DNA of 64,000 nt from JAJPKK01 sp963747835 (lineage in GTDB: Bacteria; Pseudomonadota; Alphaproteobacteria; Rhizobiales; Xanthobacteraceae). The position numbers and the translations under genes were made by a program. The notes beneath the pieces are model-generated. The model was not told where the DNA came from. It worked only from the letters and a program-made list of their open reading frames with translations, and made no database searches. The stretch's first letter is position 1. Every line of letters begins with the position of its first letter. The stretch covers positions 620,001 through 684,000 of the forward strand of contig CAVVGO010000007.1 in NCBI GenBank assembly GCA_963747835.1, read 5' to 3'. Positions 43,901-51,214 of the stretch are shown here, piece after piece.

Positions 43901-44461
43901 GGCCTCGGGCTCGGCCTGTCGATCGTCGAGCGCATCGCTCGCGTGCTCGATCATCCAATCGAGCTCGCCTCCCAACTCGGTAGCGGCTCGCATTTCTCGA
44001 TCGAGGTGCCGGCGGCGCCGGCCGCGCTCCAGGACGCGCCCACGCCGGAAGCGCGGATCGATTACGGCCGCATCGGTGCGATCACGGTGCTTTGCATCGA
44101 CAACGATCCGAATATCCTCGACGGCATGGCGACGCTGCTGCGCGGATGGGGGTGCGAAGCGCTTCTGGCCGCCGATCTCGACGGTGCGATCGCGACGGTC
44201 GCGGCGGCGGGCCGGATCCCGGGAGGCCTGCTGGTCGACTACCACCTCGACAACGGCAACGGTATCGAGGCCGTGATGGAATTGCGACGCCGGTTCGGCG
44301 AGGACATTCCGGCGATCCTGATCACCGCGGATCGCTCGGCCGACATGCGTGAGGCCGCGCGGGCGGTGACGATCCAGGTCCTCAACAAGCCGCTGAAACC
44401 GGCGTCGTTGCGCGCTGTCATGTCACAATGGACGGCGCAGCGCATCGCGGCGGCCGAGTAA
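40958..44461 (+). CDS. Hybrid sensor histidine kinase fused to a sodium:solute symporter domain (CrbS-like)
   Basis: A 1167-residue membrane protein. Residues 1 to about 520 form an SLC5/SSSF sodium:solute symporter-like domain with about twelve helices. A PAS segment follows (ILQTALDHVRQGIAVFDKDT, around 640-760), then a coiled-coil linker. The HisKA domain has the phosphoacceptor His810 in AASHDILQPL; the HATPase domain has NLVSNAIKYTK and DTGIGIPPD. The C-terminal receiver domain has Asp1094 in LLVDYHLDNGNG and the lysine in LNKPLKP. This is the layout of CrbS, which with CrbR controls acetyl-CoA synthetase in several proteobacteria; the extra receiver domain marks it as a hybrid. A LuxR-type regulator lies convergently downstream. 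Confidence 0.88.
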   Translation: MLQGWFVIVVALVYIGLLFVIASYGDRLGRLGGTDRPRPLIYPLSLAIYCTSWTFFGSVGLASRTGFDFLAIYIGPVLMIGLASPLIVRITRLSKAQNIVSIADFIAARYGKHQGVAVTVAAIAIIGMVPYIALQLKAVSSSLGTIVAPLATWSGPVQPMLGDPPLFVAMSLAAFAVLFGTRHTDATEHQHGLMLAVAVESIVKLVAFVAVGAFVTFVMFDGPFDLLAKALERPDTAAVLTSDTGFGTMVAMTLLSWFAIVLLPRQFYVAVVENKNESEIRRAAWLFPLYLVAINLFVVPIAIAGMLTFAPGTVDSDMYVLALPISAGSNLLALAAFIGGLSAAAAMVIVETVALAIMVSNDIVVPFALARRPGTNVGAHLLTIRRIAIFAVLLLAYLYYRSAGEAHLAAIGLMAFAAIAQLAPAFFGGLIWRRATASGAVAGMAVGIAVWAYTLLLPSLTEAGWGTQMLVEGPFGIGALRPQALFGLDLPPLVHGMAWSLFLNLFAYVAVSLLRQPAGIERMQADVFVPRGLAPVPSFRLWRAAVTVEELTTAVARYLGEERTRTSFESFAAGRRTRLKPDTHADFELLRHAERLLASAIGAASSRLVLSLVLRQRTVSTKAALQLLDDANAAIQYNREILQTALDHVRQGIAVFDKDTHLICWNQQFGEILQLPPDVVRIGVDLSQILRFNADRGAFGAGDPAALVRERLPRYAADLPPFRERFPDRGLVIEVLVNRMPDGGIVTTFTDITPSVQAADALARANENLERRVFERTMELERLNTELAEAKSGAEAANLSKTRFLAAASHDILQPLNAARLYVTSLVERHGQGGGEQARLVGNIDASLEAVEDILSALLEISRLDAGAMKPKITSFPVDDLLRQLELDFAPLAHSQDLDLVFVPCSLNVRSDRRLLRRLLQNLVSNAIKYTKVGRVLVGCRRRGERLRIDVYDTGIGIPPDQRRAVFTEFHRLDQGAKVARGLGLGLSIVERIARVLDHPIELASQLGSGSHFSIEVPAAPAALQDAPTPEARIDYGRIGAITVLCIDNDPNILDGMATLLRGWGCEALLAADLDGAIATVAAAGRIPGGLLVDYHLDNGNGIEAVMELRRRFGEDIPAILITADRSADMREAARAVTIQVLNKPLKPASLRAVMSQWTAQRIAAAE

Positions 44462-44490
44462 GCCGCCGCCGACCCTCGATCCCAGCGCAA

Positions 44491-45168
44491 TCAATGGGTG
44501 ATCGGCGCCACCTGCGGCCATTGGCCGATTTCGATCTTCGATGCCGCAATCACCGCCTGGGTGCGACTTTCGACGCCGAGCTTCTGCAGGATCGCCGAGA
44601 CGTGGGCCTTGACGGTCGCCTCCGACACGCTGAGCTCATAGGCGATTTGCTTGTTGAGAAGGCCCTCCGACAGCATCATCAGCACGCGCACCTGCTGCGG
44701 CGTCAGCGAAGAGAGCCGGGCCAGCATGGCGGTGCTGTCGTCGTCGGTTTTTGTCGAAAGATCGACATCAGGCGGCGTCCAAATACCGCCGTCGAGAACG
44801 CGCTCAACGGCGTTGCGCATCTGGTCGACGCCGAGCGTCTTTGGAATAAACCCCGACGCGCCGAATTCCATGCAACGGCGGATCACGGCGGGATCGTCAT
44901 TGCCGGATACGATCACCACCGGCACGCCCCGGTATTGAGCCCGCAAATACATCAGGCCGGAGAAGCCGCGCACCCCCGGCATTGCCAGATCAAGCAGCAC
45001 GAGATCAACGTCGTTATTACGATCAAGCAGGGCAGAAATGTCCTCGAACGATCCCGCTTCCGCGATATCCGAACCGTCAAACAACCCCGTCACCGCCTCG
45101 CGCAATGCGCCGCGGAATAACGGGTGATCATCGGCGATCACGAGCCGGTAACGTGTAGAGCCACTCAC
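44491..45168 (-). CDS. LuxR/NarL-type response regulator (CrbR-like)
   Basis: About 225 residues from GTG 45168 (an ATG at 45246 would add 26 residues of unlikely sequence). The receiver domain begins YRLVIADDHPLFRGALREAV with the phospho-acceptor Asp in LVLLDLAMPGVRGF. The C-terminal LuxR HTH reads LTPQQVRVLMMLSEGLLNKQ, IAYELSVSEATVKAHVSAIL. It converges with the symporter-kinase gene and is its most likely partner. By analogy with CrbR it would activate acetate-assimilation genes; those are not in the window. Confidence 0.87.
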   Translation of the reverse strand: MSGSTRYRLVIADDHPLFRGALREAVTGLFDGSDIAEAGSFEDISALLDRNNDVDLVLLDLAMPGVRGFSGLMYLRAQYRGVPVVIVSGNDDPAVIRRCMEFGASGFIPKTLGVDQMRNAVERVLDGGIWTPPDVDLSTKTDDDSTAMLARLSSLTPQQVRVLMMLSEGLLNKQIAYELSVSEATVKAHVSAILQKLGVESRTQAVIAASKIEIGQWPQVAPITH

Positions 45169-45394
45169 GCCGAGCCCTGCTTTCTGCGGGTGGGCTGTTC
45201 CCCGGTGATTATTTTGTAGCCGCCCGTTTGCCGATGCAAGAGGCATCAGGATTGATGCGGATAAACTGCACTAATCCTTTACCGAAAATCGGCCCCCGCT
45301 GCGAGCCGTGGCTCGTCGGACTGTGACCGGATCGACACAATACCGATACGGGGAACCATTCAGCCACGCAACATATTACCTTGACGAAAAAACA

Positions 45395-45410
45395 TGGCAC
45401 GCGCCGTGCA
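45395..45410 (+). promoter_or_regulatory. Possible sigma-54 promoter
   Basis: TGGCACG, four bases, GTGCA closely matches the -24/-12 consensus TGGCACG-N4-TTGCW, with one change in the -12 element. It lies about 100 bases before the DUF4212 gene. No sigma-54 activator site was identified. Confidence 0.4.
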
Positions 45411-45511
45411 ATGCATGGATGCAGTGGGTCGTGTCGGTCCAGGTGGCGTTTTGAATTTGGCAGCGCCGACCTGCGCAATGATAGGTGAGATCAACGGAAA
45501 GGTCGCGGATC

Positions 45512-45790
45512 ATGATCAATGACAAAAGAAAGCGCCGCCGCACCGGCGCAATGGCGGCTCAAAGGCAACAAGTCGTTGTCATCCTCAAGCGAACCGTCAT
45601 GGTCATGTTACCGGTCTGGCTCGTGTACTTCTTCACCGTCAACCTGTTCATCCGCAACCTCAACGCCATCACGGTGCCGTATGTGGACATCCCGCTTGGC
45701 ACCTATCTGGTGATCCAGGGATGCGTCGTGGCATTCCCGATACTGCTGTTTCTGCTGACCAGGGCCTTCGCGGCCGACAGCCGACAGTAA
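45512..45790 (+). CDS. DUF4212-type sodium/solute symporter small subunit
   Basis: A 92-residue protein with two transmembrane helices (VMVMLPVWLVYFFTVNLFIR and YLVIQGCVVAFPILLFLLTR) separated by a short loop, the pattern of the DUF4212 small subunit that normally precedes an SSS-family large subunit. GGAAAGG lies nine bases before ATG 45512. Unusually, no large-subunit gene follows; the nearest symporter-like sequence is the N-terminal domain of the CrbS-like kinase 1-4 kb upstream. Whether it partners that domain is an open question. Confidence 0.7.
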   Translation: MINDKRKRRRTGAMAAQRQQVVVILKRTVMVMLPVWLVYFFTVNLFIRNLNAITVPYVDIPLGTYLVIQGCVVAFPILLFLLTRAFAADSRQ

Positions 45791-45802
45791 CCGGGCATTC
45801 GA

Positions 45803-46294
45803 TCAGGGCGCCCGGCGCCGACTGCCGATAAATTGCAGGACGACCTCGCGGCGATGCGGCTTCGCGCGATGCTCGGCCACGTAAATGGCTTGCCACGTTC
45901 CTAATGCGGGTACACCCGCTGCTACCGGGACGTGGAGAGAAATGCCCGTCAACATGGTCTTGACGTGAGCCGGCATGTCATCCGGACCTTCGATGTCGTG
46001 GATCCAGGGCGCCTGCGTAGGCGCGAGATTATGGAGCGCGGTGCCAAGATCGGTTTGGACGTCCGGATCGGCATTCTCCTGGATCACCAGCGAGGCCGAG
46101 GTGTGGCGCATGAACATCAGGAGAATGCCCTCGCCGCTGCCGGCCGCCTCCAGGAAATCCGCCGCCGCCTTCGTGATGTCGACGAACCCTTCGCCACGGG
46201 TTTCGACCACAAGGGTTGCGGTGGCGATCAGTTCGGGTTCGGCACAGGCGATCGCGGAGAGCCGGGCCGTCGTCGATGTCGAGAAGCGGCTCAC
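45803..46294 (-). CDS. YjbQ/UPF0047-family protein (secondary thiamine-phosphate synthase-like)
   Basis: A 163-residue protein of the YjbQ family. The family hallmarks RHTSASLVIQENADPDVQTD and HDIEGPDDMPAHVK are present, the conserved histidines being probable metal or substrate ligands. E. coli YjbQ shows weak thiamine-phosphate synthase activity, and the true physiological role is uncertain. It lies 13 bases beyond the convergent DUF4212 gene. Confidence 0.88.
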   Translation of the reverse strand: MSRFSTSTTARLSAIACAEPELIATATLVVETRGEGFVDITKAAADFLEAAGSGEGILLMFMRHTSASLVIQENADPDVQTDLGTALHNLAPTQAPWIHDIEGPDDMPAHVKTMLTGISLHVPVAAGVPALGTWQAIYVAEHRAKPHRREVVLQFIGSRRRAP

Positions 46295-46306
46295 CGGGCG
46301 GCCGCC

Positions 46307-46906
46307 TCAGCTTTTCTTCTGAATGTCGCGCTGGAGATCGCCCATCATCTCGACGAGGCGCCTCCAGACTTTCTCAATGACGTTCATGACGCGATCGATA
46401 TCGGCGTCGCGTGATGCATGATCTCCCGCCTTGGGCGGCGCGGAGAGTGCTGGCGGCACGGCCCCCGGCGGCCTCGGGGGAGGCGGCAGCGAGGCGACGG
46501 GCGGACCGCTCGGCGCCGGGGTCGGTACGGCATCGGGATACATGCCGTTGGGCAGCGGCGCGCCGCGCTCCAGCAGTGCATTCTTCAACGCGGCATTGTC
46601 GCGCTGCAGCCGTGCGATCTCGTTATCGAGTGCCATGCGCTCGTCCGGCGCCAGAGTGCAGGCCCAGCCGGAGGCGCGCTGACTGCACACCGCCACCTCG
46701 CCGTTTCGCATGTCGAGGCGCAGGTAGCCGTCGCCGGCACGGTGAAATGCAAACCGGGGATCGCCGAATTCAGGCGGTTGGTCCGGGGCGACTTGCCGAA
46801 CTGGAGGCTGTCGCGACGGCGGTTCCTCCTGCCCCTGGGCGACCGGTGGGAAAGCCGGCGCGGCGCAAGCTGCAACTACGGCGATGACGGCAAACGCACG
46901 ATTCAT
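46307..46906 (-). CDS. Secreted proline-rich protein with coiled coil
   Basis: A 199-residue protein from ATG 46906, which gives a good signal peptide (MNRAFAVIAVVAACAAPAFP). The mature part has a proline-rich linker, a segment PRFAFHRAGDGYLRLDMRNG, EVAVCSQRASGWACTLAP with two cysteines, a short coiled coil (MALDNEIARLQRDNAALKNA), another proline-rich stretch and a helical C-terminus (DIDRVMNVIEKVWRRLVEMM). Found, I believe, as a conserved hypothetical in Hyphomicrobiales. Function unknown; it follows YjbQ in the same direction. Confidence 0.6.
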   Translation of the reverse strand: MNRAFAVIAVVAACAAPAFPPVAQGQEEPPSRQPPVRQVAPDQPPEFGDPRFAFHRAGDGYLRLDMRNGEVAVCSQRASGWACTLAPDERMALDNEIARLQRDNAALKNALLERGAPLPNGMYPDAVPTPAPSGPPVASLPPPPRPPGAVPPALSAPPKAGDHASRDADIDRVMNVIEKVWRRLVEMMGDLQRDIQKKS

Positions 46907-47135
46907 GGTGGCCTCCCGATGCGCGGGAATTCGCACGAATGGAGCACGTCGCGGCCCGACGTACAGCGGCGGCGGCCGCTTTTGCGGGAGCGCCACGAAG
47001 ATCCGGCATCCTCTCCACGCCCCGCGCCGCAACGCAACTTACCCGCCTTCTGGCCCTTCAATCGGGCTTTTCGAGGACGCCGAAACAGCGGGATAATGCT
47101 TTCGTATCAGCCGGTTGCCGCAACCGCACAGATTC

Positions 47136-47164
47136 TTGACTATACCCCACCCAGTCAGTATGGT
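47136..47164 (+). promoter_or_regulatory. Candidate sigma-70 promoter of the atp operon
   Basis: TTGACT and TATGGT separated by 17 bases, about 100 bases before atpI. The remainder of the 359-base gap between the secreted protein and atpI shows no gene. Confidence 0.45.
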
Positions 47165-47265
47165 CCGCGCGGCCTTGAGGGGGGCGGATAACCGGATCAA
47201 TGGCGCGCGGATGGCGTTACAATGGCCGATCGTGACAATTCTCGATCGAGTTCTCCATCGTAACG

Positions 47266-47652
47266 ATGGCCAACAACCCGCGCGACGATAACGACCCGGC
47301 AAGTCGGTCTTCCGACGAGGCTGCTCTTTCCGCGAGGCTCCGGCGTCTCGGTGATGAACTCGGCCGCGACCGGCCGGGCGACCCCTCCGAAACGGACCGC
47401 AGTCGGCCGGTTGCCGATGCAGCGGGGTTTGCGCGCGGGTTTCGGCTGTCGTCCGAGCTCGTGGCGGGAGTGCTGGTCGGTGCCGCCATCGGGTGGGCGT
47501 TCGACCGCTTGCTCGGGTCCTCGCCGTGGGGGCTGATCGTGTTCTTGTTGCTTGGCTTCGCCGCGGGCGTCGTCAATGTAATGCGGGCGGCCGGCGTCAT
47601 GCCCGGGCGCGACATGGACAAGCCGACGACGCCCCCGGCGTCGACTGAATGA
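47266..47652 (+). CDS. atpI: ATP synthase protein I
   Basis: A 128-residue protein. A charged N-terminal part (SRSSDEAALSARLRRLGDEL) is followed by two transmembrane helices (SSELVAGVLVGAAIGWAFDR and WGLIVFLLLGFAAGVVNVMR), the AtpI arrangement. It assists c-ring assembly or Mg supply for the F0 sector. First gene of the F0 operon, 19 bases before atpB. Confidence 0.88.
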   Translation: MANNPRDDNDPASRSSDEAALSARLRRLGDELGRDRPGDPSETDRSRPVADAAGFARGFRLSSELVAGVLVGAAIGWAFDRLLGSSPWGLIVFLLLGFAAGVVNVMRAAGVMPGRDMDKPTTPPASTE

Positions 47653-47671
47653 CGAAGGAACCGTTGCGGCC

Positions 47672-48421
47672 ATGGCCGATCCGATCCACCAATTCCAGAT
47701 CATCGACCTGGTTCCGCTCGGCAAGATTGGCCCGGTCAGCTTCGCCTTCACCAATTCGGCCCTCTACATGGGGATCGCGGTCGGCATCACCGCCGCCTTG
47801 ATGCTCGGCGCCACCGCCAGCCGCGAACTGGTGCCGGGCCGCATGCAATCGGTCGCGGAGCTTGCCTACGAGTTCGTCGCCGACACCATACGCAGCACCA
47901 TCGGCGAGGGCGGGATGCAATTCTTCCCGCTGGTGTTCTCGCTGTTCATGTTCATCCTGGTCTCGAACGTGGTCGGGCTCATCCCGTATAATTTCACCGT
48001 GGCGAGCCAAATCATCATCACGTTGGCGCTCTCGCTGCTGGTGTTCTTCACTGTGCTGATCTACGGGTTCTGGAAGAACGGCCTGCACTTCTTCAACCTG
48101 TTCGTGCCCAAGGGCATCCCGGTCTACATCCTGCCGCTGATCGTGTTCATCGAGGTGCTGTCGTTCCTGTCGCGCCCGATCTCGCACAGCGTGCGGCTGT
48201 TCGCCAACATGCTGGCCGGCCATATCACCCTCAAAGTGTTCGCCGGCTTCGTCACCATGCTGGGCGGGCTCGGCGTCGCGGGCTGGCTCGGTGCGACGCT
48301 GCCGCTCGCCATGACGGTGGCGCTGACCGCGCTCGAACTGCTGGTCGCGTTCCTTCAGGCCTATGTGTTCACCATTCTTACCTGCATCTACCTCAACGAC
48401 GCCCTTCACCCCGGCCACTGA
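47672..48421 (+). CDS. atpB: ATP synthase F0 subunit a
   Basis: A 249-residue membrane protein of normal length with five to six helices. The proton-channel arginine is in LSRPISHSVRLFANMLAGHI, and the C-terminal helix reads LELLVAFLQAYVFTILTCIY. It forms the stator half-channels against the c-ring in the inner membrane. Followed by atpE after a strong AAGGAG site. Confidence 0.95.
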   Translation: MADPIHQFQIIDLVPLGKIGPVSFAFTNSALYMGIAVGITAALMLGATASRELVPGRMQSVAELAYEFVADTIRSTIGEGGMQFFPLVFSLFMFILVSNVVGLIPYNFTVASQIIITLALSLLVFFTVLIYGFWKNGLHFFNLFVPKGIPVYILPLIVFIEVLSFLSRPISHSVRLFANMLAGHITLKVFAGFVTMLGGLGVAGWLGATLPLAMTVALTALELLVAFLQAYVFTILTCIYLNDALHPGH

Positions 48422-48458
48422 CGGCCTCGATTTTCCAACCACACAAAGGAGCTTCACC

Positions 48459-48686
48459 ATGGACCCAATTGCAGCCAAATACATTGGCGCCGGCATTGCA
48501 TGCATCGGGATGGGCGGGGCCGGCGTCGGCGTCGGCACCATCTTCGGTAACTATCTCGCCGCCGCGATCCGCAATCCGTCCGCCGCACAAGGCCAGTTCG
48601 GCAACCTGATCTTCGGGTTCGCCATCACGGAAGCGCTCGGCATCTTCTCGCTGCTGATCGCGCTGCTGCTGCTGTTCGCGCTCTAA
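48459..48686 (+). CDS. atpE: ATP synthase F0 subunit c
   Basis: A 75-residue two-helix protein. The glycine-rich first helix (GAGIACIGMGGAGVGVGTIF) is followed by the polar loop RNPSAAQGQ and a second helix with the proton-carrying Glu58 in FGFAITEALGIF. Start ATG 48459 with AAGGAG nine bases upstream. It assembles as the rotating ring. Length and sequence are typical for alphaproteobacteria. Confidence 0.95.
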   Translation: MDPIAAKYIGAGIACIGMGGAGVGVGTIFGNYLAAAIRNPSAAQGQFGNLIFGFAITEALGIFSLLIALLLLFAL

Positions 48687-48728
48687 GGAAACTGCCGGCG
48701 CGCCGCGCTGGAGGAAAATGAGCCCGCC

Positions 48729-49286
48729 ATGGCGGAACATCAAACGACGGAAAGCCGTACGACGTCCGACGCGACGCCGCCGTCCGAGCACGGCGGCGGC
48801 TTTCCGCCGTTCCAGAAGGACGCGTTCGCGTCCCAACTCCTGTGGCTCGCGATCTTTTTCGTGGCGCTGTACCTCATCGCCGCCAAGCTCGCCCTGCCCC
48901 GGGTCGGATCGATCATTGCGGAGCGGCGCAACCGTATCGCCGGCGACCTTGCCGAGGCCGCCCGTTCGAAGGACGCCGCCGATGCCGCCGTCGCAGCCTA
49001 TGAAAAGGCATTGGCGGACGCCCGAGCGCGCGCCCAGGCGCTCGCCGCCGAAACCAGCGCCAAGCTCGCGGCGGACGCCGAGGTGAACCGCAAAACCCTC
49101 GAGGCGAGCCTCAACGCGCGCCTTGCCGAAGCCGACAAATCGATCGCCGCCACCAAGACCGCCGCGATGGCGAATGTGCGCGGTATTGCCGAGGAGGCTG
49201 CGGTCGCCATCGTGGAGCGGCTAACCGGCGCAACGCCGCCGCAGGCCGCGGTCACCGCCGCCGTCGAAGCCGCGATCAAGCGCTGA
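48729..49286 (+). CDS. atpG: ATP synthase F0 subunit b'
   Basis: A 185-residue protein with an N-terminal extension, one membrane helix (LLWLAIFFVALYLIAAKLAL) and a long alanine-rich coiled coil (KDAADAAVAAYEKALADARA). It forms the peripheral stalk as a heterodimer with b. A separate b' gene before b is usual for alphaproteobacteria and photosynthetic bacteria. Ten bases before the b gene. Confidence 0.92.
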   Translation: MAEHQTTESRTTSDATPPSEHGGGFPPFQKDAFASQLLWLAIFFVALYLIAAKLALPRVGSIIAERRNRIAGDLAEAARSKDAADAAVAAYEKALADARARAQALAAETSAKLAADAEVNRKTLEASLNARLAEADKSIAATKTAAMANVRGIAEEAAVAIVERLTGATPPQAAVTAAVEAAIKR

Positions 49287-49296
49287 GAGGACCGCG

Positions 49297-49791
49297 ATGC
49301 TCGACTTGATTTTCGATCCGGAGACCTGGGTTGCGGTCGCGTTCGTGATCTTCATCGCGATCCTGGCCAGGCTCGGCGTTATGCGCATGATCGGCAAGAC
49401 GCTCGACGAGCGCGGCGCCCGCATCAAGACCGAGATCGACGAGGCGACGCGATTGCGCAAGGAGGCCGAGGCGGTGCTGGCGCAATACCAGCGCAAGCAG
49501 AAGGAAGCCGAGGCCGAGGCGAAGGCGATTATCGTCAGTGCGCGGGCCGAAGCCGAACGCCTCGCCGCCGAGGCCAAGGGGAAGGTCGAGGACTTCATCG
49601 CCCGGCGCACCAAGATGGCGGAGGCCAAGATCGGCCAGGCCGAGGCCCAGGCGCTGGCCGACGTGCGGGCGGCCGCCGCCGATGCCGCCGTTACGGCCGC
49701 CGAGCGGATTCTCGTCGATTCCACCCGCGGCCACGCCGCCGAAGCGCTGATCGAGCAAGGCATCCGCGATCTCAAGGGTAAGCTGAACTGA
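49297..49791 (+). CDS. atpF: ATP synthase F0 subunit b
   Basis: A 164-residue protein with an N-terminal membrane helix (TWVAVAFVIFIAILARLGVM) and a charged coiled-coil stalk (EATRLRKEAEAVLAQYQRKQ). Partner of b' in the peripheral stalk. Last gene of the operon; a hairpin with T-run lies directly after the stop. The F1 genes are not in the window, as is common where F0 and F1 operons are separate. Confidence 0.92.
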   Translation: MLDLIFDPETWVAVAFVIFIAILARLGVMRMIGKTLDERGARIKTEIDEATRLRKEAEAVLAQYQRKQKEAEAEAKAIIVSARAEAERLAAEAKGKVEDFIARRTKMAEAKIGQAEAQALADVRAAAADAAVTAAERILVDSTRGHAAEALIEQGIRDLKGKLN

Positions 49792-49798
49792 CGCGGCT

Positions 49799-49821
49799 TC
49801 CCGCCGTCATGCGGGATTTTT
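49799..49821 (+). terminator. Rho-independent terminator of the atp operon
   Basis: TCCCGC and GCGGGA pair around a six-base loop and are followed by TTTTT. It begins eight bases after the atpF stop and overlaps the last codons of the convergent lipoprotein gene. Confidence 0.65.
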
Positions 49822-50556
49822 GGACCGCGTGGTCTTCGGCTTGGGTGCGGGCTTCGCCGGCGTCAAGCTGTCCGGATCGAAGCCGATATAGATCACCCAG
49901 GCGTCGAGCTCGGCCGAGGTGGGGATCGGCACGAGCATCTCTTCCTCGACGTGGAGGAACGGCACGTTGAGCTGGCCATCCGGGATCACGACCGGAAACA
50001 CGAACAGCTTGGTCCACAGCACCTTCGGCTCGAGGCCTTCGCGCACCAGCGCATAGCGCAACGGGATCTGGACCGTCCCGGGTCCTCCAGCGGGGCCGAC
50101 CACGATACGGCCCTGGACGCCGACCTTGATGTTCACCTCGGTGCCGCGCACGATACATTCGCGGGCGGTCTGCGTGAAGCTTCCCTGGTAGCGCAGGCTA
50201 AGCGCCGAATTTTCGACGCCTGGAGCATTGACTGCGAGCGTCGCGGCACCCTGGCGATATTCGACGCTGGGACAATCCATCGTCACGGGCGCGGCTCCGG
50301 TCCCTGCGGTGGGCTGGGAGGAAGCCGGCAACGTGGCGGAATCACCGGCGAAGAATGATCTCACCCGGGTGGTGAACGACCCACTGGATGATGCCGCGGG
50401 GGGTGGGGCGGACGAGGCCGTGGAAGTCGCCGCGGGCGTCGAGTTGCCGCCCAGGCCGAACGACGAGCAGCCGCCGAGCGCGAACGCAAGCCCGCAGATG
50501 GCGATCCGCAAATCGCGGCGCCGCGCCCCCCCGCGCCAGGTTTCAACCTCGATCAT
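49807..50556 (-). CDS. Predicted lipoprotein of unknown function
   Basis: About 249 residues from ATG 50556 (the frame is open further upstream but the extra residues are not protein-like). The N-terminal signal ends in a lipobox, LALGGCSSF-like (LAFALGGC then SSF), followed by a Ser/Ala/Pro linker. The globular domain contains MDCPSVEYRQGAATLAVN, TARECIVRGTEVNIKVGVQG and KLFVFPVVIPDGQLNVPFLH; beta-rich. The tail is Lys/Pro-rich (PAKPAPKPKTTRSKNPA). Conserved hypothetical type in rhizobia. It is convergent with atpF. Confidence 0.7.
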   Translation of the reverse strand: MIEVETWRGGARRRDLRIAICGLAFALGGCSSFGLGGNSTPAATSTASSAPPPAASSSGSFTTRVRSFFAGDSATLPASSQPTAGTGAAPVTMDCPSVEYRQGAATLAVNAPGVENSALSLRYQGSFTQTARECIVRGTEVNIKVGVQGRIVVGPAGGPGTVQIPLRYALVREGLEPKVLWTKLFVFPVVIPDGQLNVPFLHVEEEMLVPIPTSAELDAWVIYIGFDPDSLTPAKPAPKPKTTRSKNPA

Positions 50557-50617
50557 TCGAATTCCGCGCCCCTGAGCGTGGCCGTTATAGCAGCCTAACC
50601 ATGGCGGACCAAAGGCA

Positions 50618-51214
50618 TCAACCCCGCAGGTGCGGCGGATCGTCCTTGATCCGCGCATAGAGCAGGTGGTCTTGCCAGATACCGTTGATGCAGAGGTACT
50701 GGCGGGCGTAGCCCTCGCGCTGGAAGCCGGACTTCTCCAACAGGCGAACCGACGCCGTGTTGGTGGGGATGCAGGCGGCCTCCAGCCGGTGCAGGCGCAA
50801 CGTGACGAAGCTGAACGGGATCAGGGCGCGCAGCGCCGCGCTCATGAAGCCCTCGCGCGCGTAGGGCTCGCCCATCCAATAGCCGATGCTGCCGGCCTGG
50901 GCGACGCCGCGGCGTATATTGGCGATCGTGATGCCGCCGACCAGGACGCCGTCGGTCTTGCGGAACACGAACAGCGAATAGGCCTGATCGGTGCGCTGAT
51001 CTTCGGCGTATCGCTTGAGGCGACGGCGGAACGCGCCCCGGGTGAGGTCGTCCACCGGCCATATCGGTTCCCACGGCTTGAGGAATTCGCGGCTCGCCTC
51101 GCGCAGTGCCGACCATTCCGGATGGTCCGACATTTGCGGCTGGCGCAGCACCACCCGATCGCCGTCGATCGCGGGCATCGTCTCGGCGAATGAAGCGGTG
51201 CGGAAGAACGCCAT
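50618..51214 (-). CDS. GNAT-family N-acetyltransferase (RimJ/RimL-like)
   Basis: A 198-residue acetyltransferase. Family segments include VVLRQPQMSDHPEWSALREA at the start, VGGITIANIRRGVAQAGSIG, YWMGEPYAREGFMSAALRAL (pyrophosphate-binding turn region) and LEAACIPTNTASVRLLEKSG near the end. RimJ-like members acetylate ribosomal protein N-termini; other substrates are possible. It follows the M16 peptidase, whose reading frame extends over this gene in another frame. Confidence 0.87.
   Translation of the reverse strand: MAFFRTASFAETMPAIDGDRVVLRQPQMSDHPEWSALREASREFLKPWEPIWPVDDLTRGAFRRRLKRYAEDQRTDQAYSLFVFRKTDGVLVGGITIANIRRGVAQAGSIGYWMGEPYAREGFMSAALRALIPFSFVTLRLHRLEAACIPTNTASVRLLEKSGFQREGYARQYLCINGIWQDHLLYARIKDDPPHLRG

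Noticed and set aside
47197..47754. Minus-strand frame over atpI
   Set aside because: Shadow of atpI/atpB; composition rich in Arg, His and Pro.
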